Assembly (NCBI RefSeq): GCF_002159645.1
Contig: NZ_NFJB01000013.1
Coordinates: forward strand, 32,699 to 96,698
DNA length: 64,000 nucleotides
Direction: 5' to 3'
DNA from: Parabacteroides sp. An277
GTDB lineage: Bacteria > Bacteroidota > Bacteroidia > Bacteroidales > Tannerellaceae
The translations under genes and the position numbers were made by a program. This document shows positions 1 to 11,690 of the stretch, in pieces. Position 1 is the first letter of the stretch. Each line of letters starts with the position of its first letter. Under the pieces are notes generated by a model that ran no database searches, was not told where the DNA came from, and was given only the letters and a program-made list of their open reading frames with translations.

Positions 1-1082
1 AAACAGCCGAAGAACGTGCTCGTTTGCGCCAACTGATCCAAAGCATTAAACCGAAGAACTTTACGGTGATTGTCCGCACTTCGGCCGAAGGAAAGCGGGT
101 GGCGGAATTGGACCACGAATTGAAGACATTGGTAAAGCGGTGGGAAGATAGCGTGGCTAAATTGGCCAAGGCGAAAGCTCCCGCATTGGTGTACGAAGAG
201 ACGGGGCGTGCCGTGGCATTGCTCCGCGATATTTATAATCCTTCGTTCCAAAATATTTATGTGAATGACGAGGATGTCTATAAAAGTATTCGCGCGTATG
301 TGAGTTTGATTGCTCCGGGAAGCGAGGATATCGTGCATCTTTATACAGGCGGCCTGCCTATCTTTGATAATTTCTCGGTTACGAAACAAATCAAATCCCT
401 CTTCGGGCGTACCGTGACGTACAAGAGCGGCGCTTACTTGGTCATCGACCATACAGAGGCGATGCATGTCATCGATGTGAATAGCGGCAATCGTGCCAAG
501 AACAGCGACGACCAAGAGAAGACGGCCCTTGATGTCAATATCGCCGCCGCCGACGAGATTGCCCGCCAGCTTCGCCTCCGCGATATGGGCGGCATCATCG
601 TTATCGATTTTATTGACATGCACGAAAATGCCAACAAACAGAAGCTATATGAACACATGACGAAGGCCATGGCTTCCGACCGCGCCAAGCACAATATCCT
701 TCCTTTGAGCAAGTTTTGCCTGATGCAAATTACCCGCCAACGGGTTCGTCCGGCTTTAGACGTGCAGACGTCCGAGACTTGCCCGGCTTGCTTCGGTACC
801 GGCGTCGTGAAGCCCTCTATTCTTTTTACCGACAGTCTGGAGCGGAAGGTGGATTGTTTGGTCAACAAGCACCATGTGAAGAAATTTACCTTACACGTAC
901 ATCCTTATGTAGCAGCTTATTTGAATAAAGGCTTTTTCCCTTTGAGTTGGCAATGGAAAATGAGATACACCCATAGCCTCCGCATCGTGCCCAACCAGAG
1001 CTTGGCTTTCCTCGAATATAAATTCTACGATGAGGAAAAAAACGAGCTCGACATGAAAGACGAATTGGAAATCAAAGGATAA
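1..1082 (+). CDS. rng: Ribonuclease G/E family protein, C-terminal part (5' end outside window)
   Basis: Endoribonuclease of the RNase E/G family, which cleaves single-stranded RNA in rRNA maturation and mRNA decay. The frame is open from the first bases of the window, so the N-terminal S1 domain lies upstream and only about 359 residues are seen. Visible features are the DNase I-like catalytic core with its two metal-binding aspartates (HVIDVNSGN and IIVIDFIDM) and the zinc-link CPACFGTG, the CxxC that joins protomers. The C-terminal scaffold of E. coli RNase E is absent: the protein ends soon after the small domain, as in RNase G. A long inverted repeat followed by a T run lies just downstream (1098-1183). 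Confidence 0.93.
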   Translation, partial: TAEERARLRQLIQSIKPKNFTVIVRTSAEGKRVAELDHELKTLVKRWEDSVAKLAKAKAPALVYEETGRAVALLRDIYNPSFQNIYVNDEDVYKSIRAYVSLIAPGSEDIVHLYTGGLPIFDNFSVTKQIKSLFGRTVTYKSGAYLVIDHTEAMHVIDVNSGNRAKNSDDQEKTALDVNIAAADEIARQLRLRDMGGIIVIDFIDMHENANKQKLYEHMTKAMASDRAKHNILPLSKFCLMQITRQRVRPALDVQTSETCPACFGTGVVKPSILFTDSLERKVDCLVNKHHVKKFTLHVHPYVAAYLNKGFFPLSWQWKMRYTHSLRIVPNQSLAFLEYKFYDEEKNELDMKDELEIKG

Positions 1083-1097
1083 GAAAATATTCTCTGG

Positions 1098-1183
1098 ACA
1101 CAGAGACGCGGAAAAGCGGAGTTTTTCATTCTTAATCGTTATTATTAAAGGCTCTGTGTTTTCCGTGTCTCTGTGTTTTTTTA
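1098..1183 (+). terminator. Long-armed inverted repeat with T run after rng
   Basis: Arms at 1098-1115 and 1159-1176 (the ACACAGAGAC... type) pair over 18 bp with one mismatch and are followed by seven T. The loop is large (43 nt). It could end rng transcription. A related CAGAGACAC inverted repeat occurs after fmt (36334-36411), so this may be a dispersed genomic repeat used as a terminator. Confidence 0.5.
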
Positions 1184-1657
1184 TTCCCATTCGTAAAGCA
1201 GCGCGTAGTTTTTCGGCCGGTGCAGGTGCCGGTATTCGCGCGGCGTGCATTGGTTCTGCTCTTTAAACAGTTTGGAAAGATAGGCTTGGGTGGGGAATCC
1301 GCTCCGGCGGGCGATTTCCTCCAGGTGTAAGTTCGTGCAGGCCAGCAATTCGCAAGCGCGTTTCAAGCGGTATTCCATTAGGAAGTCGCGCGTGAGTTTT
1401 CCCGTCAGAAATTTGAAGATATGATTGAGTACGACGCTGTTCGTCCCTAATGCTTTCGCCAGTTTGTCCGTCGTCAGTCCCGGCTCTTCCGCGAGCGCTT
1501 CTGCCACCGCGTCCATCACGAGCGAGCCCGTCGGCGGCGCTTTCTTTTCCACTTCCTCCATGCGCGTCCATCCTTCCGCGTTTGTCACGGTTCGTTTCGC
1601 CAGGGGCGAAACATAAAGGTCTTCCACCTGGATTTTGCGTATTTCAATCTTTTTCAT
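1181..1657 (-). CDS. AraC-type helix-turn-helix transcriptional regulator
   Basis: Small DNA-binding regulator of about 158 residues. The C-terminal 100 residues form an AraC/XylS double helix-turn-helix: a first HTH around LTTDKLAKALGTNSVVLN and a second around LEEIARRSGFPTQAYLSKLF, followed by the typical F-x-P-x-x-Y/R ending (CTPREYRHL). There is no sugar-binding cupin domain; the first 50 residues are unlike a sensor, so the ligand, if any, is unknown. I chose the inner ATG at 1657 (MKKIEIRK), with an AAAGGAT just upstream, over the ATG at 1675. A 40-bp tandem repeat region lies directly upstream (1727-1980) and could be its control region. Confidence 0.82.
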   Translation of the reverse strand: MKKIEIRKIQVEDLYVSPLAKRTVTNAEGWTRMEEVEKKAPPTGSLVMDAVAEALAEEPGLTTDKLAKALGTNSVVLNHIFKFLTGKLTRDFLMEYRLKRACELLACTNLHLEEIARRSGFPTQAYLSKLFKEQNQCTPREYRHLHRPKNYALLYEWE

Positions 1658-1726
1658 ATCCTTTTTTGCCCGCAAGATACGCTTTTTTCCCCGATAATAC
1701 TAATTTTTTTACTCTTTTTTTATACT

Positions 1727-1980
1727 GGTAAATATTTTAGCTGCGCTTTTACCCTTCTTTTTGCATAGTAAAATCTTGAACTTGCGTTTTACTATACAGG
1801 AAGAAGGATAAAAGCAATATTGGAAATTTTACTCTGTATATGGAAGGGTAAAAATATAGGCTGGGATTTTACCCTGCAGCATGTTTGGTAAAATTCCTAT
1901 CCATTTTTTTTTTATTTATGTGTGAATTAGGTAAAATACTATGAGAAAATTTTTCTGGAAAAGCATTGGAGGTAAAAAAA
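1727..1980. repeat. Degenerate ~40-bp tandem array, GGTAAAAT/ATTTTACC units
   Basis: GGTAAAA-like boxes start at 1727, 1767, 1807, 1847, 1887, 1930 and 1971 (steps 40, 40, 40, 40, 43, 41). The inverted TTTTAC boxes of the first four units start at 1747, 1787, 1827 and 1867, again exactly 40 apart. Each unit therefore holds an inverted repeat (GGTAAAAT ... ATTTTACC). The array lies upstream of the AraC-type gene and downstream of the ABC-F gene; no gene is seen here. Confidence 0.8.
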
Positions 1981-2031
1981 CGAAGGACACCTTCGTCTCG
2001 CTGTTGGGGGCGAGGTTTCGGGTATCCTTCC
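1974..2031 (-). terminator. Rho-independent terminator of the ABC-F gene
   Basis: Read on the minus strand, GAAGGATACC pairs with GGTGTCCTTC, with an inner CTCGC/GCGAG stem, followed by G and seven to eight T. It lies about 36 bp after the ABC-F stop codon. Confidence 0.8.
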
Positions 2032-2067
2032 ATAGTCAATAATACAAAAAACGCAGTATCTTTTTAT

Positions 2068-3696
<1,629 letters not shown>

Positions 3697-3727
3697 TTAG
3701 GAATAAATCGAAATTAAATTGCGAGTG

Positions 3728-3735
3728 CAAAGATA
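3728..3735 (-). promoter_or_regulatory. Bacteroidota −7 box (TATCTTTG) for the ABC-F gene
   Basis: TATCTTTG on the minus strand matches TAnnTTTG and lies about 44 bp before the start codon. No clear −33 TTG at the expected distance. Confidence 0.6.
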
Positions 3736-3765
3736 CATAAAATAGGGCAGATGCGGAAATGGGAT

Positions 3766-4908
3766 TTAGGCTTTCCCCGGATAACTTTTCCATAAAAGAA
3801 GGAGAGAACGGACAATACGTTTCGTTTGCCGCAACGCATAGCGCGCATCCATCGCTTCGGCCAGCGAGACAGGCGCGGAATGGATGGAAAAAATAGGAAC
3901 GGAGCTTTCCAGTCCGGAAGGTTCCGCACAATTGCCCGTCAAGACGATTACCGGAACGTGTGCGGCGCGCGCTGCCTCGATGACGCCTGATACCACTTTC
4001 CCGCAATTTGTTTGGGTATCCACTTTTCCTTCTCCTGTAAAGACCCAATCGGCACCAGCTAATTGATCGTCGAAATGCAACAGCCGACGGATAATCCGGA
4101 TGCCTGATGCGAGGTGTGCCTGCAAGAAAACCGCACCACCTCCTCCCAATCCGCCTGCAGCGCCCGAACCGGGAAGTTGCTGCAAGTCGATTCCTGTTTT
4201 CTGGTGGACAAGGGCAGCAAACGCACGCAATCCGTTGTCTAATTGGCGGACTTGTTCCGGTGTGGCTCCTTTTTGAGGCGCGAAAACAAAAGCAGCTCCA
4301 TCTGGACCATAAAAAGGATTCGATACGTCGGTAGCTATTTCGAAAGTACATTCAGCCAATTCTGGCAAACAGTGCGTTATGTCTACGTCTGCTATTTCAG
4401 ATAGATAAGCGCCCCCATCCGGCACTTCCCGTCCCGTTTTGTCCAAGAAACGAAAACCCAACGCGCGCAACATGCCCGTGCCCGCATCGTTTGTTGCGCT
4501 TCCGCCAATACCCAACAGGAAATGCCGCGCCCCGCGACGGATAGCATCCGCAATGAGTTGTCCTACACCCCGAGTTGATGCCCGCATCACATTCCTTTCC
4601 TCCATTTGGAGTAAAGGCAATCCGCAGGCCGCCGCCATTTCGATAACCGCCAGACGGGATGAAGCAACCCAACCATACGCTGCCTCGATGGGGCGATGTA
4701 AGGGATCTTCAACGCAACAAAACACGCGCTCGCCCTGCAAAGCTTGTATGAGTGCATCGACAGTCCCTTCTCCGCCATCGGCAATTGGAATCTTGCATAC
4801 GTGGCATGCCGGGTAAATTTCCTTTACCGCCTCTTCAATTACTTCTGCCAATGCAACGGAAGAGACGCATCCTTTGAATGAATCAATGGCTACAACAATC
4901 TTTTTCAT
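3766..4908 (-). CDS. glxK: Glycerate kinase (glycerate 2-kinase, GarK/GlxK family)
   Basis: Phosphorylates D-glycerate with ATP to 2-phosphoglycerate, feeding glyoxylate or sugar-acid breakdown products into lower glycolysis. The 380-residue length is usual. Family hallmarks are the N-terminal MKKIVVAIDSFKGC, the substrate-binding ADGGEGT, the central LGIGGSATNDAG and GSGAAGGLGGG glycine-rich stretches, and FTGEGKVDTQT. It stands between the ABC-F gene and secA, all on the minus strand, but a strong terminator after secA (4937-4977) separates it from secA. The choice between the symbols garK and glxK is arbitrary from sequence alone. Confidence 0.93.
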   Translation of the reverse strand: MKKIVVAIDSFKGCVSSVALAEVIEEAVKEIYPACHVCKIPIADGGEGTVDALIQALQGERVFCCVEDPLHRPIEAAYGWVASSRLAVIEMAAACGLPLLQMEERNVMRASTRGVGQLIADAIRRGARHFLLGIGGSATNDAGTGMLRALGFRFLDKTGREVPDGGAYLSEIADVDITHCLPELAECTFEIATDVSNPFYGPDGAAFVFAPQKGATPEQVRQLDNGLRAFAALVHQKTGIDLQQLPGSGAAGGLGGGGAVFLQAHLASGIRIIRRLLHFDDQLAGADWVFTGEGKVDTQTNCGKVVSGVIEAARAAHVPVIVLTGNCAEPSGLESSVPIFSIHSAPVSLAEAMDARYALRQTKRIVRSLLLLWKSYPGKA

Positions 4909-4936
4909 TTTTCCTATTCCCTGATTGATTAGGCTT

Positions 4937-4977
4937 AAAAAAGAACGCAGATAAACTGCAAAGAGCTCATCTGCGTT
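4937..4977 (-). terminator. Rho-independent terminator of secA
   Basis: On the minus strand AACGCAGAT pairs with ATCTGCGTT around a 16-nt loop and is followed by CTTTTTT. It sits 26 bp after the secA stop codon. Confidence 0.8.
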
Positions 4978-5002
4978 CCAATCGTGTTAGTTAAAAATAA
5001 CA

Positions 5003-8000
5003 TTACAAACCTTGCCCATGGCAGTTCTTATATTTTTTGCCGCTTCCGCAAGGACAAGGATCGTTTCGTCCTACTCGTTTTTCCGCACGAACAGGTTCGT
5101 GAGGAGTGACTGTCTCTTCCGACGCTCCGTTGATATCCGGTTTCTCAGCGTGGTATTGGCTCATATCCTCATGTTGTTCCTGCTCTTCTGCTTTTTCGAT
5201 TTGTACCCGACGCGCTTCAGCCGCCATTTGGATTGCTGCAGCTTGCATAGCAGCCCGACGTTGTGCCAACTGCTGACGTTCTTCCGCGCTCATTTCGCGT
5301 ACCGGAATTTGTCCGCGCATTAAAATAGCAACCGTCTTGCGGTTCATCGAATCCACCATGCTCTTAAAGAGATTATAAGATTCCAGTTTGTAAATCAACA
5401 ACGGGTCTTTATGCTCGTAGCTGGCGTTCTGAACGGAATGGCGAAGTTCGTCCATTTCGCGCAGATGTTCTTTCCATGCTTCATCAATCGTATGTAATAC
5501 GGTTTGCTTTTGGAATGATTTAACAACCAGTTTGCATTGCGAATCATAAGTCTCTTTCAAGTTACAAGCAACGTTATACATACGTTGACCGTCGGTTACC
5601 GGAATCAAAATATTCTCATACATGGCACCTTGTTGCTCATAGACTTGCTTAATGACAGGCTGTGCCACTTGTATCATACGTTCCATACGTTGTTTATAAG
5701 CAGCTAATGCAGCATCAAACAGCTTATTACCTAAATCATCAGCCTTCATGTTCTTGAATTCTTCTTCGGTGAAGGGCGATTCCATGGCAAAAGTACGGAA
5801 CATTTCCAATTTGAAACCTTCAAAATCCATTGTATCGGCAAATTGCTCGGCAACAGCTATTGAGGTATCATAGATTGTATTCAAGACATCCAGGCCGATA
5901 CGTTCACCCATCAACGCATGGCGGCGACGCGTGTATACAACGTTACGTTGCGAATTCATCACGTCATCATATTCCAACAACCGTTTACGAATGCCGAAGT
6001 TATTTTCTTCTACTTTCTTTTGAGCACGCTCTACGGATTTGCTCAACATCGGATGTTCCAATACTTCACCCTCTTTGAAGCCTAATCTATCCATCAGATT
6101 AGCAATCTTCTCGGAAGCGAACAAACGCATCAAGCTATCTTCCAACGAAACAAAGAATACAGAAGAACCTGGGTCTCCTTGACGACCAGCACGACCACGT
6201 AACTGACGGTCTACGCGACGACTCTCGTGGCGTTCTGTACCGATGATGGCCAAACCACCCGCTGCTTTTACTTCCGGCGAAAGTTTAATATCGGTACCAC
6301 GACCGGCCATGTTCGTCGCAATGGTTACAGTACTGCTTTGTCCTGCCAATGCCACGATTTCGGCTTCCTTCTGGTGTAACTTCGCATTTAAGACATTGTG
6401 TTTGATCTTGCGCAATGTCAACATACGGCTCAACAATTCGGAAATCTCGACAGACGTTGTACCCACCAATACGGGTCGGCCTGCTTCTGTCAGTTTCACG
6501 ATTTCTTCAATCACGGCATTGTATTTCTCTCGTTTGGTCTTATAGATGCGGTCGTTCATATCGATACGGGCAATCGGACGATTAGTCGGGATTACCACTA
6601 CATCCAACTTATAGATATCCCAGAACTCGCCGGCTTCAGTCTCGGCTGTACCCGTCATACCTGCCAATTTATGATACATACGGAAGTAGTTCTGCAACGT
6701 AATAGTGGCGAATGTCTGTGTCGCAGCTTCTACCTTTACGCGCTCCTTAGCTTCAATCGCTTGGTGTAAGCCATCAGAATAACGGCGTCCATCCATGATA
6801 CGTCCTGTTTGCTCGTCGACAATCATCACTTTATTGTCGATAACCACGTATTCATCGTCTTTTTCAAACAACGTGTAGGCTTTCAACAACTGATTGATAG
6901 TGTGTACACGTTCGCTCTTGATTGAATAGTTCGTGAGCAGTTCATCCTTTTTGGCTTGCTTTTCCTCTTCTGTACCTTCCATGTGTTCTAGTTGGGAAAG
7001 TTCGGTAGCAATATCAGGAAGAATGAAGAATTGATTGTCTTCGCGGTTACGGCTCAAGAGGTCGATGCCTTTATCTGTCAATTCCACGCTGTTATTCTTT
7101 TCGTCGATAACCAGATAAAGTTCATCTGTCGCTTCATGCATGTGACGCATGTTTTCCGACATGAAATATTCTTCCGTCTTCAGCATTTGTGCCTTTACAC
7201 CCGGTTCACTCAAGAACTTAATCAAGGCTTTACTACGCGGGAATCCTTTGTATGCACGGTACAATTGCACGGTACCTTCTTCTACGACTTTTTCATCGTT
7301 GCTTGCCATTTTCTTCTTGGCTTCAATCAGTAATTTTTGGCAAAGCTCTTTTTGTGCATTTACGACTACTTCTACGTCAGGACGGAATATTTCAAATAAT
7401 TGATCATCGCCTTGTGGAACCGGACCAGAAATAATCAATGGCGTACGGGCATCGTCAATCAACACCGAGTCGACCTCATCGACAATCGCGTAGTTGTGTT
7501 GGCGTTGAACCAAGTCTTTCGGACTGGTGGCCATGTTATCACGCAGGTAATCGAAACCGAACTCGTTGTTCGTACCAAACGTAATATCTGCCATATAAGC
7601 TCGACGACGCGCGTCTGAATTAGGTTTGTGTTTATCGATACAATCAACCGAGAGGCCATGGAACATATACAATGGACCCATCCACTCCGAGTCGCGTTTC
7701 GACAAATAATCGTTGACGGTCACTACGTGTACACCGTTTCTGGTCAATGCATTCAGGAATACTGGCAAGGTGGCTACCAAGGTTTTACCTTCACCCGTTG
7801 CCATTTCGGCAATTTTTCCCTTGTGCAATACGACGCCACCAAACAACTGTACGTCATAGTGTATCATATCCCAAGTTACTTCATTTCCTCCTGCTTTCCA
7901 ATGATTCTGGTAAATCGCCTTGTCGCCTTCTATGCGGACAAAGTCAAAACGAGTTGCTAAGTCTCGATCGAAATCGTTAGCTGTCACTACCACTTCCGTA

Positions 8001-8371
8001 TTTTCAGCAAAACGACGGGCTGTATCTTTTACGATAGCAAAGACTTCCGGAAGTACTTCATCCAAGACTACCTCCATTTTATCGGTAATCTGTTTTTCAA
8101 TCTTGTCTACTTCCGCCCAAATAGCTTCACGTTCTTCCAGTTCTTTGTCTTCAATGCTAGCACGCAGTTCTGTCACCTTGGCGCGCTCATCGGCTACATA
8201 ATCTTGGATGCGTTGTTTGATTGCATCTACTCTCGCACGCAACTCGTCGTTGCTCAAAGGTAGGATAGAAGGATAAACCGCCTTTACCTTTTCTACATAC
8301 GGTGTAATTTCCTTCAAGTCTCTTTGCGACTTATTTCCGAACAGCTTCGTCAAAAATTCATTAAATCCCAT
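5003..8371 (-). CDS. secA: Preprotein translocase ATPase SecA
   Basis: ATPase motor that pushes unfolded preproteins through SecYEG. At 1122 residues it is longer than E. coli SecA (901), typical of Bacteroidota, which carry insertions in the N-terminal region and before the C-terminus. Walker A is MATGEGKT (190-197); the DEAD-like box is [14 protein letters not shown]; the RNA-helicase-type motifs [10 protein letters not shown] and [12 protein letters not shown] are intact. The last 22 residues form the zinc-binding tail [14 protein letters not shown] that contacts SecB or ribosomes. A terminator follows. The start [18 protein letters not shown] matches the conserved N-terminus of the family. 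Confidence 0.98.
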   Translation of the reverse strand: MGFNEFLTKLFGNKSQRDLKEITPYVEKVKAVYPSILPLSNDELRARVDAIKQRIQDYVADERAKVTELRASIEDKELEEREAIWAEVDKIEKQITDKMEVVLDEVLPEVFAIVKDTARRFAENTEVVVTANDFDRDLATRFDFVRIEGDKAIYQNHWKAGGNEVTWDMIHYDVQLFGGVVLHKGKIAEMATGEGKTLVATLPVFLNALTRNGVHVVTVNDYLSKRDSEWMGPLYMFHGLSVDCIDKHKPNSDARRRAYMADITFGTNNEFGFDYLRDNMATSPKDLVQRQHNYAIVDEVDSVLIDDARTPLIISGPVPQGDDQLFEIFRPDVEVVVNAQKELCQKLLIEAKKKMASNDEKVVEEGTVQLYRAYKGFPRSKALIKFLSEPGVKAQMLKTEEYFMSENMRHMHEATDELYLVIDEKNNSVELTDKGIDLLSRNREDNQFFILPDIATELSQLEHMEGTEEEKQAKKDELLTNYSIKSERVHTINQLLKAYTLFEKDDEYVVIDNKVMIVDEQTGRIMDGRRYSDGLHQAIEAKERVKVEAATQTFATITLQNYFRMYHKLAGMTGTAETEAGEFWDIYKLDVVVIPTNRPIARIDMNDRIYKTKREKYNAVIEEIVKLTEAGRPVLVGTTSVEISELLSRMLTLRKIKHNVLNAKLHQKEAEIVALAGQSSTVTIATNMAGRGTDIKLSPEVKAAGGLAIIGTERHESRRVDRQLRGRAGRQGDPGSSVFFVSLEDSLMRLFASEKIANLMDRLGFKEGEVLEHPMLSKSVERAQKKVEENNFGIRKRLLEYDDVMNSQRNVVYTRRRHALMGERIGLDVLNTIYDTSIAVAEQFADTMDFEGFKLEMFRTFAMESPFTEEEFKNMKADDLGNKLFDAALAAYKQRMERMIQVAQPVIKQVYEQQGAMYENILIPVTDGQRMYNVACNLKETYDSQCKLVVKSFQKQTVLHTIDEAWKEHLREMDELRHSVQNASYEHKDPLLIYKLESYNLFKSMVDSMNRKTVAILMRGQIPVREMSAEERQQLAQRRAAMQAAAIQMAAEARRVQIEKAEEQEQHEDMSQYHAEKPDINGASEETVTPHEPVRAEKRVGRNDPCPCGSGKKYKNCHGQGL

Positions 8372-8473
8372 ATCTTTATTAAATTGACAATTGTCTCATC
8401 TTCTATTTATAACGGACAATTGGATATTTTACAGTTATATTTGTTTCTAATTACAGTAATAAAAAATAATTGC

Positions 8474-10105
8474 TTATTTAGCAGGAATTGCCAATTCTCC
8501 TTTGTTTGTGGACAATTCCTTGAGAGGTGAACTTTGGGAAGCATTGGGTGGCCTGATTCTTAGAATATAAGTTACGGTAGGAGCTACTTCGGTCGCTTTT
8601 ACTTCGCGATAGATGCGCTCTGGTTTGATACCATTTCCTAAAAATATCAAAGGAGTCAAGACTGCATTATTTCGAATGACCTTGACTTTCTCTTTCGGGT
8701 TATCGTGATTGATTTTCCAACCTGGTTGCAATTCAATAATCAAATCGCCGCGTCCCAAATGATGCGTCCCTTGCCGGAACTTGGCAGTACCTTCGTTCCA
8801 ATCGCCGAAAAGGAGACTATAATCGGTCGTAACGTGTTGTACGCCGCTAAATTCTTTCAGGAAAGCAGCCGCCTTGCGTTGAATCTCGCCCAAATCCAGT
8901 TTAGCATCTTCGATGGCTTTGCGGTTTAAGTATATCTGATTGTGATAGTACCCTTTCACCCAATTGGTTTGCTGTCCGTAGAGTGCCATCAAATACATAT
9001 TCAACAAGGCAACACAGCGTTTCGGGTGGAATTCGCCCTGTGTGACATACGCGTCCAGCTCTGCCGTATATTCTTCTTCGCTTTTATAGTAACCAGAACC
9101 TGTAAAAACAACCAATGTTTTCGAAAGTCCTACTTTGCGGTCTATGGCATCTAAAAGCTGCTCAATGTCTTTATCCAGCTGGTAATATGTATCCTGTATT
9201 TCATGTGTATATTCCTTATTCATATTACCCAAGTAATTCCCCGCGTAATATGTCACCGAAAGCATGTCCGGACAGGCACGTGTCCCAAACCCACCATATT
9301 CTAAGAATTGCATGGCCAACCGGTTTACTTCCTTATTGACGAAAGGCGTTGTCTTTAGTTTGGGATAACATTTCCGCTCTTTTTCGCTAAAGGTGTATTT
9401 GAAAGGAATCTCATCTAAAATATAAGGAAAGGCATTATAGCGGTCGATGGAAAGCGAAGGTGTCCATTCCATCTTATCCAAACGGGCAGAAAGGGATTCT
9501 ACTCCGTTGTTATATCGTTCTACGTACCAAGGGACGCTTTTGTAATAGGTCGTGGTGGCCCATTTCCCGTTGGTATCATCTATCCAGAATGCACCATTAG
9601 CTGCATGTCCGGCGGACAAAATGGCGGACTCGGCATCCGGGGCAATGGCATACACATCGCTACGTCCCTTCGAGGCAATCTTCAGTTCATCGCCAATGGT
9701 CGAACTGAACAAGGCTTTGGGGGAGTAATTATCTCGTGTAAAATTCCCTAAGTATGCAGGGTCGTACAAGATGGATATTTCTCGCTCGTGCTCAAAGTCA
9801 TATTTGCGATTAGAAGAGATACCATGGAAACAGGGATTGGAACCGGTGAAAAGGGTGGCAAATGCGCTGGCTTCGTCCACTTCTGGAAAATCGAAACGGA
9901 TGTTAGGATAAACTTTCCCTTCGTTGAGCAATCGCTTGAAACCCCGTTCGCCGAATGTATTGTAGAAGTACTCGATATAATCGCCTCGCAATTGGTCTAC
10001 CGTAATATATACGACTAATTTGGGAACCTGTGTCTGGGCTTCCAAATTAGTGACCACCAAAATGGCAATCAGCGAGGTTAATACTTTCCTTACTTTGTTG
10101 TCCAT
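8474..10105 (-). CDS. Exported alkaline-phosphatase-superfamily protein, probably inactive
   Basis: 543 residues with a signal peptide (cleavage near LEAQT, residue 24). The fold resembles PafA-type phosphatases/phosphodiesterases: YITVDQLRGDY (33-43) keeps the first metal aspartate (D37), and FATLFTGSNPCFHGI (82-96) matches the nucleophile loop. Key ligands have changed: the Thr expected before this loop is not evident (EASAFAT), the D-x-x-GH metal motif reads YYAGNYLG (286-293), and the TADHG metal motif reads TGSGYY (335-340). The late GTHHLG histidines remain. I infer a pseudoenzyme or a strongly altered enzyme in the periplasm. It lies downstream of the DUF4105 gene on the same strand. 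Confidence 0.75.
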   Translation of the reverse strand: MDNKVRKVLTSLIAILVVTNLEAQTQVPKLVVYITVDQLRGDYIEYFYNTFGERGFKRLLNEGKVYPNIRFDFPEVDEASAFATLFTGSNPCFHGISSNRKYDFEHEREISILYDPAYLGNFTRDNYSPKALFSSTIGDELKIASKGRSDVYAIAPDAESAILSAGHAANGAFWIDDTNGKWATTTYYKSVPWYVERYNNGVESLSARLDKMEWTPSLSIDRYNAFPYILDEIPFKYTFSEKERKCYPKLKTTPFVNKEVNRLAMQFLEYGGFGTRACPDMLSVTYYAGNYLGNMNKEYTHEIQDTYYQLDKDIEQLLDAIDRKVGLSKTLVVFTGSGYYKSEEEYTAELDAYVTQGEFHPKRCVALLNMYLMALYGQQTNWVKGYYHNQIYLNRKAIEDAKLDLGEIQRKAAAFLKEFSGVQHVTTDYSLLFGDWNEGTAKFRQGTHHLGRGDLIIELQPGWKINHDNPKEKVKVIRNNAVLTPLIFLGNGIKPERIYREVKATEVAPTVTYILRIRPPNASQSSPLKELSTNKGELAIPAK

Positions 10106-10139
10106 GTAATGTTATTTCTATTTGAGGCATTCACAAATA

Positions 10140-11321
10140 TCATGCCATTTTATATTTCTTATTTGTTATTATTGATTCCGAACGTACCCAAAGCGTGAGT
10201 ATCAATGGAATAAACGCTGGATTAATGTGCTGAGGGAGGAACCATCCTCCTGCCAACATCAGCGTTGTGGCCGCAAAGTTAATAAAATGATACCAATATC
10301 CCATACGTCTGGCCTTTTTTACTAAACTAAATGGCACGACGAGCAGTTGCAACGGATGCAGCCAAATGATATTCCAGTTGGGCCACGTTGCCGGATGTTC
10401 GGATAGGAACGCAATAAACCACACTACGCATCCCGCCAATCCAGCTACCAGGAACAGGACCGCGTCCAAACTGTAATAATGGCAGCCTCTTCGCCATTCG
10501 CGGTAAGTCAGTAGCAAGACAACGCACAGCAGGATGTAGGCGCAAACCGTTGGTGTGAACCATTCCGCGGGGGCTTCTTCGGCTGGAAGCGCTTCGGTCA
10601 CCTGTGTTTCCTTTACGAGCGGACGTTCATTTCCCTCTTGGTCGATGAGAACGGCCGAGGCCATGGCTTCCCGCAGGTAGTCGGGGAGGAACATCATTTC
10701 GTGTGGCGTCGCGATGCGGTCGGTCGGGCTTCCCAATACCAGGTCGCACCCGAACGTCAGCCACGCATGGTGTCGTGTGCAATGGTTTATCATCTCGCGG
10801 AATGTTTTGGCTGCAGGTTCCCATCGGTAGTCTACTTTGCCTAACACGTGGGTCTCTACCAGCCGGGCCGGGCGCGTGGCACAATTGTCGAAAAAGAAAT
10901 TGTACCGGTAGACGCGGTTCTCCGGTTCGTAGTTCTTGAGTAACGCGCCCCAGATGCGTTCCACTTCGACGGGCGCGAGGTCCAGTATCTGTTCCGTCAC
11001 GCGGCTGCCTCGCATCTGATATTCTGCGATGTAATCTGCATATTTCATGATGCCCAGCATATAATCCGTCTCCCCTTTGGCAAAACGGTATACAAAGTTC
11101 GGTTTGTCAAAACTGAAGATGCCGTAGTTGAAGACATAATCCAGATTCCGCGCCGGGTCGTTCAAGCGGAGTGCCGCGTGTCCGTAGAGCGTGAACACCT
11201 CGCCCTCATAAGGCTCACTCGTCAGGATGCTCACTTTCGCCTCCGGACTCAAAAGTTGTGCGCCGATAGGTTGCCACCCCACGAGCAGGCTATATATAAT
11301 AATGTATAGGAATCGTTTCAT
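10140..11321 (-). CDS. DUF4105 / Lnb-type membrane protein (probable lipoprotein N-acyltransferase)
   Basis: 393 residues: signal peptide (to about residue 21), periplasmic DUF4105 domain (about 25-240) and five C-terminal hydrophobic segments from about residue 255. Conserved candidates for catalysis are the histidine in TLYGHAALRL and the cysteine in FFFDNCATRPAR. DUF4105 is the N-terminal periplasmic domain of the Lnb family, reported to N-acylate lipoproteins in Bacteroidota; I assign this by family, from memory. The last residues (KKYKMA) are basic and cytosolic. A −7 box (11347-11354) precedes it, and it runs toward the phosphatase-fold gene 34 bp downstream. Confidence 0.75.
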   Translation of the reverse strand: MKRFLYIIIYSLLVGWQPIGAQLLSPEAKVSILTSEPYEGEVFTLYGHAALRLNDPARNLDYVFNYGIFSFDKPNFVYRFAKGETDYMLGIMKYADYIAEYQMRGSRVTEQILDLAPVEVERIWGALLKNYEPENRVYRYNFFFDNCATRPARLVETHVLGKVDYRWEPAAKTFREMINHCTRHHAWLTFGCDLVLGSPTDRIATPHEMMFLPDYLREAMASAVLIDQEGNERPLVKETQVTEALPAEEAPAEWFTPTVCAYILLCVVLLLTYREWRRGCHYYSLDAVLFLVAGLAGCVVWFIAFLSEHPATWPNWNIIWLHPLQLLVVPFSLVKKARRMGYWYHFINFAATTLMLAGGWFLPQHINPAFIPLILTLWVRSESIITNKKYKMA

Positions 11322-11346
11322 GCGCTATCTGTCTTTATTTCCGGCG

Positions 11347-11354
11347 CAAAGATA
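11347..11354 (-). promoter_or_regulatory. −7 box (TATCTTTG) for the DUF4105 gene
   Basis: Perfect TAnnTTTG on the minus strand, 26 bp before the start codon. A −33 TTG is not evident. Confidence 0.6.
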
Positions 11355-11588
11355 CGAATAATGTGGAAAATGCCCGCATAAAAGTTCGTTTTAGAAAACA
11401 GCATATCCTATTCATCTCCATTGGAAGCACTAACCGGACGGGGAAACCGCCCAACTATGCGTAACCGGCTACGTGACGCGAAGCTACACCTGCGGATGGC
11501 AAATCCCTCCCACGGGGCGACCTCGAAGGGTCTTTCGCAGTGCGGCCTATTTCGCAGGAATGAAGGAAACGATACGTCAAGAAGGTCG

Positions 11589-11690
11589 TAAAATTTTTTT
11601 GCAAACCCGCCAGCGGCGCTGGGAGGCCAGAAAAATTTTTTGCAAGCCTGCCAGCGGCGCTGGGAAGGCAGAAATTTTTGTTGCAAAGGT
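11589..11690. repeat. 41-bp tandem repeat, two and a bit units, with CCAGCGGCGCTGG palindrome
   Basis: GCAAAC/GCAAGC/GCAAAG boxes start at 11601, 11642 and 11683, exactly 41 bp apart. The two complete units share the 13-nt palindrome CCAGCGGCGCTGG and a following A5T5-6 tract. They sit in the 529-bp divergent region between the DUF4105 gene and the NikR-like gene. The rest of the region (11405-11580) is GC-rich with frames on both strands, but no recognisable protein. Confidence 0.8.
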
